From Sanderia malayensis (lineage: Eukaryota > Cnidaria > Scyphozoa > Semaeostomeae > Pelagiidae), in NCBI GenBank assembly GCA_013076295.1, contig RQOL01000876.1, positions 6,126,214-6,190,213 on the forward strand: DNA of 64,000 nt, written 5' to 3'. Below, in pieces: positions 33,089 to 41,225 of the stretch (position 1 is its first letter; every line of letters starts with the position of its first letter). The notes under the pieces are model-generated. The model was not told the origin of the DNA and did not search any database. It worked only from the letters and a program-made list of their open reading frames with translations. The position numbers and the translations under genes are program-made.

Positions 33089-34215
33089 AAAGTCGGCGTG
33101 ATTTGTCGGGATTGTCGTGGTTTGTATTTGACGTTGAAGTCATAAGGCTGAAGGCGAAGAACCCATCTCTCGATTCGAGCACATGGTTTCGATTTAGCAC
33201 TGCCATATATAATTTCCAAAGGCTTATGATCAGTCTCAAGTGTAAAGGAGTGACCATAAAGGTAGAGATGGAAGTGCTCCACCGCCCAGACAATACTCAG
33301 TGCTTCCTTCTCGGTTTGAGAATACCGACGTTCAACGTCTGATAGTGCTCGGCTTGCGTATGCAATTATCTTGCCTTCTGGGTCACTGGGAATGACACAG
33401 TTTTGACAGTCGATGACACAAACATCGACTGTCAAAACTGTTTCCTTCGCGGCGTCAAAATATGCCATCACTGGAGGTGTAGTTAAGGCTGATTTTAGCT
33501 GTTCAAATGCGGTTTGATGATTTTTCTCCCATTTGAATACTACTCCAGTTTTCGTTAACTCGCGTAAAGGTGTCGCAATTGTAGCAAAATTGGCAATATA
33601 TTTCGAGCTGTAATTCACCATTCCCAGAAAACTGCGCAGTTCGGACACAGTTTGAGGTACTGCAGCATCCATAACATCTTGTACTCTGTGAGGGTCAGGA
33701 CGAGTACCCTGTTCTGAGAAAATCTGTCCGAAAAATTCTAACTCGGTGTTCAAAAAGCGACATTTGGATTTATTCAGCGTAAGTCCTTTCTCTTTAAGAC
33801 GTTTAAGGCAATTATCGAGCGCATGATCATGTTCTTGTCGTGTGCGTCCGAAGACTATGATGTCGTCAGCAATATTCTGGACACCAGCCATACCATGTAA
33901 GTGTTGCTGTAATGTATGCTGAAAAAGCTCTGCGCTGGCGTTAGTACCAAAATTTAGACGCTTGTACCGGTAAAGTCCAAGGTGAGTACTAAATGTTGTA
34001 ATATAGCGACTGTCCGGATGCAACTCTAGCTGGTGATAGGCCTGTGATAAGTCGAGTTTCGAAAAGAACTTAGCACCATTCAGCTCTAAGCTCACGTCTG
34101 CAACTGTCGGAATCAAGTGACGTACGCGTTTAATCGCGGTGTTCGCAGCACGCATATCTACACATATACGGACATTTCCATCTTTTTTGGTACTGTTACT
34201 ATTGCTGAGACCCAT
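33025..34215 (-). pseudogene. Gypsy-2 reverse transcriptase / RNase H
   Basis: RT motif A is FSKLDLSQAYHQLEL and the catalytic motif is NIADDIIVFG, so RT residues are present. The connection FLGMVNYSSKYI is typical of Gypsy. RNase H starts with ETVLTVD but is then replaced by VCVIDCQNCVIPSD, where family members have Asp-Ala-Ser...Gly-Leu-Gly-Ala. This coincides with a local inverted repeat (see findings). TEKEALSIVWAVEHF and TDHKPLEIIY follow. The N-terminal RT strand is in the gag-pro frame. Confidence 0.85.
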
Positions 34216-35654
34216 GGTGTCGGTTGGCTATCGGGCACTTTTTCGATGATTCCTTGACTTTCAAGCTCTTGTATTGCCACCTTAACTTTTTTTCGCATAT
34301 GACAAGGAATTCTGCGTTGCGGCTGAGAAACTGGACTGACATTTGTGTCAATATTCAGTTTCACCTGGTGATTTTTCAGCTTGCCTAGGCCGTGAAATAC
34401 AGAAGAATGCTGCTGAAGGATTTTTGCAAGGTCAGCCTCTGTTTTTGGATCTTGATTCCGTAACGTATTCAATCTAAGCTGAATCAGGCCTAGCTCTTGA
34501 GCAGTTTGCAGTGAAAGCAAACATCCACTGGCTTTTCCTTTTACAACATAAATTGTTCCCACAGTGCATTTTTTCTTGGTTTCGATCAGATCTTCAAATT
34601 TTCCAAGAAACTCCACAAGTTTTTCACATTGATATGGGTAGGCCTTTGTGCTTGTGTGCATGAGCTTTATATTTTGCATTTTAGCAAAAGTTTCTGTATC
34701 TATAACATTAATTGTAGCACCACTGTCAACAATAGCTTTAAATGTGTAACCTGCAACTGTAATCCATACTTGTGGTGTATGTGGACGATTAGCTGTAATT
34801 GTGTACATGTAATCGTCTTCTGACTCGGAGCCTGAACTTGATGATGATGATGATGCACTGCGTTTGAGCGGGCGAATCCTCTGCTTATGCTGTCTACGCT
34901 GTGGCTTATGGACAGGGCTGCGGTCCTTTTTGTCTCCTTTGCTTCTACAAACAATGGCGAAATGACCTTGTTTACCACAACTTCCGCACTGCTTGCCTTT
35001 TGCAGGGCAGTCCCCTTTGTGAGGGTATTCCCCTCCACAGGTAAAACATTTCTTTCCCTGTTTGTTTGCGGATTTAATTTGATGTACGGCAGCGGAAGTA
35101 GACTCATTCGATTCAATATCACGAGTTTGATATGCACTCATTTCTTCCCGTCTGCCATCAAGTAACATTTGTTGGGGATTATAGGTAGGATCACGCAAGG
35201 CTCTTTTGCGAATTCTTGATGAAATTCCACCAACAACAATTTGCTGCTCAATCTCAAACTCCAAATCCTGAAATTCACACGCTGTAGAAAGAGCTCGTAA
35301 TCGAGTGTGATATTGGTCAAGTGTTTCTTGTTGCTCTTGTTTAGTCTCACGAAATCTGTACACCTCGTACCTTCGGTTTTTCTGAGGCTCGAAATGCGTA
35401 GTAAGTTTTGTTTTTGCAGTGTCATAATCAGATGAGTCTCCCACATCTTCTAAATGTTGAAAAATTTCTCTTACTCTGCTTCCAGCCAAGTATAGTAATA
35501 AGGCTCGTTTTCTTGTTGCATTTGTAATGCCACTTGCGGTCAAGAACATTTCGAAATCTGAAAGCCATGTCCGCCATTTTGAACATAGGCTGGCTCCAAG
35601 TTCAGCATCTGGCTGAAACTCTGGCACCGGAGGAATGTGAAAACCTTGAGCCAT
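34158..35654 (-). CDS. Gypsy-2 gag-protease (and first RT strand)
   Basis: Met at 35654 (MAQGFHIPPVPEF) is chosen because codons before it lie in or next to the LTR. The frame has a capsid-like region (WRTWLSDFEMFLTASGI, LTTHFEPQKN), two Cys-rich knuckles (CFTCGGEYPHKGDC and CGSCGKQGHFAIVC), an Arg/Ser-rich linker and an aspartic protease with AIVDSGATINVID. It ends in the start of RT (IPCHMRKKVKVAIQELESQG). It terminates just after VPKK, at a six-A run where RT continues in the -1 frame. Confidence 0.85.
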   Translation of the reverse strand: MAQGFHIPPVPEFQPDAELGASLCSKWRTWLSDFEMFLTASGITNATRKRALLLYLAGSRVREIFQHLEDVGDSSDYDTAKTKLTTHFEPQKNRRYEVYRFRETKQEQQETLDQYHTRLRALSTACEFQDLEFEIEQQIVVGGISSRIRKRALRDPTYNPQQMLLDGRREEMSAYQTRDIESNESTSAAVHQIKSANKQGKKCFTCGGEYPHKGDCPAKGKQCGSCGKQGHFAIVCRSKGDKKDRSPVHKPQRRQHKQRIRPLKRSASSSSSSSGSESEDDYMYTITANRPHTPQVWITVAGYTFKAIVDSGATINVIDTETFAKMQNIKLMHTSTKAYPYQCEKLVEFLGKFEDLIETKKKCTVGTIYVVKGKASGCLLSLQTAQELGLIQLRLNTLRNQDPKTEADLAKILQQHSSVFHGLGKLKNHQVKLNIDTNVSPVSQPQRRIPCHMRKKVKVAIQELESQGIIEKVPDSQPTPWVSAIVTVPKKMEMSVYV

Positions 35655-35683
35655 TTGCAGTGTAACCTTTACCTCATCGCCAT

Positions 35684-35844
35684 TATAAACTTCGTAAGTA
35701 ATTGTACACAAGTAAACGCTCGTTGTCCAAATCAGAACCAAACATAACATATATATTAAAACCACATGGCAAAAGCTATATTATAAATCTCCTTCTACTT
35801 CACGTCCCTCGTGTCCTTGTGTTCATCTACACGTCATCACTACA
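35684..35844 (-). repeat. Gypsy-2 5' LTR
   Basis: 161 bp, upstream LTR for the minus-strand coding region. Confidence 0.88.
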
Positions 35845-35849
35845 CATGC

Positions 35850-36480
35850 ATTCATTTTAATGAACCTTTCCCCACGACAAGAAAGGCACTCCTCTGTTCT
35901 TGTCGAAATAAAAATGGCCTTTTGGGGCCTTCTCGATTCGGGCAACGAATAAAAGTTAATAACCAGCAGATAAGCCAACCAAATGGCGTTTTCTCAATGT
36001 TTCTGAAACGTCTAACTGCACTGCAGCAAAGATTACCGCCATTGATGAATTGATAATAAAGCCAGCAAGCGGCTAAACGGAGGAGGATTTAAGGCCACGC
36101 GCAGGCTAGAATCCGACAAACATCTTCACATAAAAACAAACACATCTTCACAAGATTTTTTCTCGAGAAGGACTCGTTCCGCTACGCAGCAGCAACAACA
36201 CCAAGCGGCTTTGAACATCTAGAGAACGTTAGATATGTAAAGGTTGACTATACATATCTAACGTTCAATAAACTTTGAGGAATTTTTTAATCCAACTTAA
36301 CAGCTCATCGACATAGCAAGGCAATATATAATAATCCGAACCTACGTAAAACGGGCGGTACGTGTCAAATCAAAACAAACTCAAGTAGAAATGTTGGTCA
36401 TAATAATTAAAAAGTGAACGTGAGTAAGGTACATGAATTTGCAATCAGCTATTTAACTACATGTTGTTCATGCATTACAC
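35850..36480. other. Non-coding interval of U3, right of Gypsy-2
   Basis: 3' flank of precursor gene copy 3. It contains the 16-bp-arm hairpin at 36224-36266. Near 36287 the minus strand has ATTAAA, a possible variant poly(A) signal. No other gene is supported. Confidence 0.45.
36224..36266. repeat. Perfect 16-bp-arm hairpin in precursor 3' flank, U3
   Basis: GAACGTTAGATATGTA (36224-36239) pairs perfectly with 36251-36266 across an 11-base loop. U1 and U2 carry an unrelated, shorter sequence where the left arm sits. Confidence 0.92.
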
Positions 36481-36490
36481 AGCAGCCAAT

Positions 36491-37229
36491 CTATTTTCCC
36501 CAGCGTCTGAAGCTAAATCTTCTGAAGCGGTATCTTCTGTAGCTGATGCGTCTGAAGCGATATCTTCTGTAGCTGATGCGCCTGAAGCGATATCTTCTGT
36601 AGCTGATGCGCCTGAAGCTAACACGTCTCAAGCGAACACGTCTGAAGCTAACTCGCCTGAAGCTGACACGCCTGAAGCTGACACGCCTGAAGCTGACACG
36701 TCTGAAGAAGGGTTTTGGGTCTGCTTGATCGGACAAATCTTCATTTGGATCTCCTGGCAGAACCAATGGTCAAATATTTAGTTAACGCAACGTTAATTGC
36801 GCTGATTAAATTTACATATTGAATTATATAATTGACTTACTGTTTTCTATTTCAGTCTCATCTTCATCCTCACTTGGCTCTTCTGACTCATCAGCATCGG
36901 ACTCAGATTCTGGATCAGCATCGGACTGAGATTCTGGACCAGCATCAACATCGCCATCAGATTCAGCATCGGATTCGGCATCAGGGGCTTCTTTTGCTTG
37001 ATCTTGCTGTTCCTCTGCCGCACCTACAAGATAAAACAACATTTCATCGAACTTTTCCGCCCAACGTATCTATCATACAAGTCAGTAGCTATGATAATAT
37101 ACAAAACAAATATAGTACAGTTGACGATTTTATGAAAAGGCCATAGAGAAAGATTAATAACGCCGTAAATTTACCGAGTTGGCAGAAAACCAATCCGAGC
37201 AGAAGGATTGCCAAGAAAATTGACTTCAT
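36491..37229 (-). CDS. Secreted charge-balanced repeat precursor, copy 3 (reference copy)
   Basis: Exons 37175-37229, 36841-37023 and 36491-36753 join to about 166 residues. Exon 1: MKSIFLAILLLGLVFCQL, a clear signal peptide. Exon 2 (residues about 19-80): 28 Asp/Glu against one Lys by hand count. Exon 3: a short acidic linker (NEDLSDQADP), KPFF, then 14 pentads of pattern R-R-x-S/R-F/Y, about 32 Arg, ending RRFSFRRWGK-stop. The mature part has no Cys, so a linear peptide is expected. GK before the stop could allow C-terminal amidation. The pro-region and tail nearly cancel in charge, as in known cationic peptide precursors. Dibasic sites every five residues would also suit convertase cleavage. 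Family not recognised; antimicrobial versus signalling role is open. Confidence 0.75.
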
Positions 37230-37400
37230 CTTCAGCTTGAATGAGCCACAAACCAATCTGTCAATTCAAGTGAAAAGAAAAAATTATACATAATTTGTAC
37301 TGCACATTAAATCGTGCAGACGAAGAGCTATTTAACAAGTTCAATTTTTTGTAAAAAATTACAAACCTGTGTGCAGTAAAACTATGCTTTCACCGAAACG
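37230..37400 (-). promoter_or_regulatory. Candidate promoter/5' UTR of precursor copy 3
   Basis: Sequence upstream of the start codon, conserved in copies 2-7 and missing from copy 1. On the minus strand it contains TTAAATAG (37328-37335), a possible TATA-like box about 100 bases before the ATG. A short inverted pair CTGCAC/GTGCAG lies between 37300 and 37320. The assignment is from position and conservation only. Confidence 0.35.
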
Positions 37401-37856
37401 ATTAGTGGAGTGACTTGATTGGCAATGTGCAGTGAAATTTATGTGCCACTAAACAATAGAAAATTCCAATCTTCATTGGAATAACAGAGGAAGAACTTCG
37501 CAGAGCTTCTCCCTCAAAACAAAGCAGTAACCAAGTGACAAATATACAAACAAATGCAAGCATAATTGCATTTGTTGCCTCTTTGATGTAAAATCAAACC
37601 CTTTTTCTCCTACCCTTTGTTCGAAGGAAGTATTTTTTCTCTTTATGAGAGAGGAAGATTTCGTAAGAACGTCTTTGTTAGTAACAATGGGAAATTTCAT
37701 TAGTCGCATTGTTGGTCATCATTGAAATCCGCACAGAGTTGATTAACAAAGCATGAACAACAAGCAAAGCAAAGGTAAAACACATAACTCCATCGCTGCA
37801 GAAAAGCAAAACATTCTAAGAAGAAAAAAGCGAACAACAATCCATCACAGACTGCC

Positions 37857-38355
37857 ATGGCAACAACCAGGCACCCCACAAGAAAAACAAAGGTGACAAT
37901 TGTTGGAGACTCGCAATTCCTGAGAATTAATGAGGAAAAAATTAACAATGACAAGCACCATCAAGTTGAAATACGAACACAATCAGGAATGAAAATCAAG
38001 CAAGCGGTGAACAAGGCTTGTAAAACCGATAGTGACGTCATAATTGTACACGCTGCATCTAACGGCTTGAGATCATCAGCGCAAGAAAAACTTGCGTCAG
38101 AAATCACGAACACATTGAAATCCATCCAAGAAAAGAACCCCACATCAAAGATAGCTTTCTCCTCCATATTCAGACGACAAGACAAAGAGCTGAATGCGAA
38201 AGCCACAAAACTGGACAAGATGCTCGAAGAAGAACTGATGATCAATGGATTTGACATTAATGATAATAATAACATTCTTTTTCAAATTTAGCTCACGACG
38301 GTCTACACATCAACCAGGGCGGAGCGCGCAAATTTGCAGGTATTTTAATTAAGTT
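37857..38355 (+). pseudogene. LINE-B ORF1, SGNH-esterase-like, unit U4 (longest frame)
   Basis: A 144-codon frame from MATTRHPTRKTK. Block I VTIVGDSQ has the Ser nucleophile around residue 19. Block III reads HAASNGLRSS, with Gly replacing the Asp seen in siblings. A middle segment (KIAFSSIFRRQDKELNAKA) and KMLEEELMINGFDIND follow. The frame stops at 38291, while block V (DGLHINQGG) follows in another frame to 38355. This is the most continuous ORF1 copy apart from its truncated end. Confidence 0.65.
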
Positions 38356-40225
38356 TATTAAATGTTGCTAAGGAAGTCGCAGCTCAAAAATTGACCAAGG
38401 CGACAAGGAAAAATCAAAGCATAAGCCGCTTGTAAGGATGAGAAATGGTCTTAAAATAGCTTTTTTAAACATCGTGTTCGTAAGAAAAAGAGGACATGAA
38501 CTGAATCTGCTGCTTCACAATCGTGAAATTGACATCATAGGTCTGAGTGAAACGAGGCTAGATGAAAGGATAAGCGATTCTGAGGCCTCCATTCCTGGCT
38601 ACCACATTATCAGAAACGACCGTAATATAAACGGTGCTGGGGTAGCTATTTACATTAAAGACACCGTACCTAGTCCGGTAATGAAGTACAAATGCGACGA
38701 TTTAGAACTTTTATGGAAATTATGCAAAACATTCCAAACCATTTTTCCTAGCATGCTGGTATCGACCCCCAAAATCTGGGAATGATACAAGAAGCTTTGA
38801 AACCTAAGAAACCTTTTATCCATTCTGGATGAAGAAGAAAAGGAAATAATCCTTATCGGTGATGCAAACTGTGACTTTAAAAACAACACCAAATACCCAA
38901 ATACAAAAAGCCTCAGAAGTATCCACAGAGAACTTCATCTGACTCAATTAGTCAAGGATTATACAAGAGTAGCAATTGTACAAGCTGGCGAAAATAACAC
39001 CAGAACTACGAAAAGCTTGATAGACCATTTCTCTTGTAACAAACCTAACTTAATTATCAAACGTGATGTACTAGAAACCGGCATGGTAGATCATTCCTTG
39101 GTTTATGGGATAAAAAAAATAGGAACAAAAAAGCTAAAATGGAAGAACCCAAAATATGTAGAGACCAGGAACCTTAAAAAATATAACAAACTCGCGTTTC
39201 AATATGATCTCCAAAAAATTAACTGGGAGCAAATTCTCTTCCCCTTATATCATGAACCAAGTGAAATGGTTCAATTATTTCAAGAATTATCTGAGACAAA
39301 TTTGGAAATTTATGCACCGCTTAAAAAATTTCGGGTACGTGATGAACATGCTCCATGGTTATCTCCGTCACTAAGAGATTTGATAAGAAGGAGAAACAGA
39401 GCAAAATGGGAAGCTGTAGGGAAGCCCGAGCTATGGCCTGAGTACAAACTGTTGCGTAATGAAACTACTAATGAAGTAAACAAAGCAATAGAAGACTATT
39501 ACAATGGGTGATAGACGAAAACGAAGGTAAACCTGAGAAAATGTGCAAGACCATAAATAAAGTCTTGGGTAAGACGAAGGATATGAAATCGATTAACAGT
39601 CTAAAGGCAAAGAATAAGATATGAACTGAGAATCGGGAAATAGCAAATGCCTTCAATGGTCACTTCGTTTCGGTTGTACCTGAAATTGCTCAAAAGTAGA
39701 AAGTAAAGTAGGTGATGATCCAATCAAACACATAAAACAAAATATTCAAACTAGATTTTCGTTCAATGAAATAACCTTGGATGGCGTTTTGCTCTCACTA
39801 CAGCAGCTAAAATGGCAAGGCAAGTGGACCGGATAAAGTACCTACCACGCTTGTCAAAGATGCATCTGAGCAAATCGCTTTACCTTTAGCAATGATCTTG
39901 AAAGTCTCTCTAGATAATAGTATATTCTTGAACTGTGGAAATTAGCGAGGGTAGCACCGATTTATAAATCAAGAGCGAGAGATGATGAAAATAATTATAG
40001 ACCAATCTCTGTTGTTGGCATCTTTTCTAGAATTTTTGAAAAAATCACTCATGACCAGCTTTTCGAGTATCCTGATGTAAATAACACCCTTACTAAAAAT
40101 CAATATGCCTTTCAGAAATTTCATTCGACGATTACTTCAATGTTTGGCAGTAAAGATTATTGGTTGCAAAATGTCGACAATCGGAATGTCAACATGACTT
40201 TATTTCTTGACCTAAAACATTATTG
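38356..40225 (+). pseudogene. LINE-B ORF2 remnant, unit U4
   Basis: Endonuclease and RT finger region as in U3. It has two extra lesions near 38716 (TATGG instead of TATGCTTGG) and 38800 (a missing A). The downstream frame 39017-39511 carries TGMVDHSLVYG and APWLSPSLRDLI. Confidence 0.82.
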
Positions 40226-40232
40226 ATTATTC

Positions 40233-40294
40233 AACAATAGATTATTGATCGAACAATAGATCATTCAATAATCTATTGTTCCATCACCGGTGAT
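40233..40294. repeat. Hairpin plus 12-bp palindrome, unit U4
   Basis: Perfect arms at 40233-40248 and 40265-40280, followed by ATCACCGGTGAT. Confidence 0.9.
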
Positions 40295-40618
40295 GATTGG
40301 TTGTTTTTGCACTATACCGATCATTCACCTCTTTTCTGATTGGCCAATTTCGATCCTCTTCTGGGTATAATAATTTGTTAGGTTTTCATTTTCGTTCTCC
40401 TTCTGACGTACTATTCCGATGAGTGTATTATGTTTCAAAGCTATTTTGATTTACATTATGATTTCAGTTATCATTTTGCAGTTTGACCATTCGGTTGGTA
40501 CTGCCTGGTGTACCGGCCCCACAATTTGCACGGCAAATCGGGACAATCGACCGTAAAAGCTTATTCATACTCAAGCAATCCGGGCCGGTAGGCTAACCGC
40601 CCAATTTCTTGAGATAGG

Positions 40619-40638
40619 TGGCAGTACACAGATAATTT
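40619..40638. repeat. Left terminal inverted repeat of Mutator-like element
   Basis: Starts TGGCAGTACACAGA and matches the right end in inverse orientation with one difference in about 20 bases. Confidence 0.85.
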
Positions 40639-41225
40639 TGAAACCCTGTCTTGAGGTACAAAAAATTATAGAAAAATAATGAGAAGAGATAACGTGGCAA
40701 AACTTGGCATCCCACAACCTATAATACTGTACAGCTGAAAAAGGTTGAACTTTTTGATTTTCAAGGGGCTGTTTCTATGGCAACCCCAAAATTGTAAGGG
40801 GTGTCAAAAATACAAGGGAACAAATAACTAGAAAGTTGTAATATCTACATCACTATAATATATACCAAAATAGCTGAAGACCAAAGGGCTTTAATTTAAA
40901 TTATCAAAAACTTTGTAAACACACTACAAGTAGGGTTTGCCCCCAAAACCCCTGTTTCCATAGCAACATGTGAAATATTGTTCGGATGAAAATTTCAGTA
41001 ATTCAAATGAATTATCTGCCAAAAACACAGTCAGGACAAAATTTTTACTGAAATTGGACTTACTGTTATGGAGATAAGTGTACCTAAACAAGACTAACCT
41101 AAAATTGTCATGTTTCAAGAAATCACAATTTTAACTGAGTGACCGAACTTCTATGTTAAGTGGAGCAACTGTAATGCTATAACAAAAAATGAATTAAAAG
41201 TTTATGTCTTTTGGTTATGTTGCTA

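Larger units (their letters stand above)
31487..35844 (-). mobile_element. Gypsy-2, young Ty3/Gypsy-like LTR retrotransposon
   Basis: Two 161-bp LTRs (31487-31647 and 35684-35844) differing at one base flank gag-pro-pol on the minus strand. The flanks read CAGGC (31482-31486) and CATGC (35845-35849). Siblings show a single GCATGCATTC, so a 5-bp CATGC duplication with one later change is the best reading. A purine tract (minus strand, A9G5TGA) abuts the left LTR. Inside the right LTR the minus strand starts ATGGCGATGAGG, a candidate primer-binding site. Two frameshifts and a damaged RNase H make this copy probably defective despite its youth. Confidence 0.9.
18421..37265. repeat. Array unit U3 (with DIRS/Gypsy-1 and Gypsy-2 insertions)
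   Basis: Third unit, 18.85 kb between precursor start codons. Subtracting 19507-27756 and Gypsy-2 with its duplication leaves about 6.23 kb. It has the DIRS insertion in common with U2 and the 3' flank hairpin in common with U4-U7, so it is intermediate in the array. Confidence 0.85.

Noticed and set aside
36491..36766. Arg-rich tract as a nucleic-acid-binding or protamine-like protein
   Set aside because: The in-frame signal peptide and acidic pro-region point to secretion. Not excluded if exon 1 is not used.
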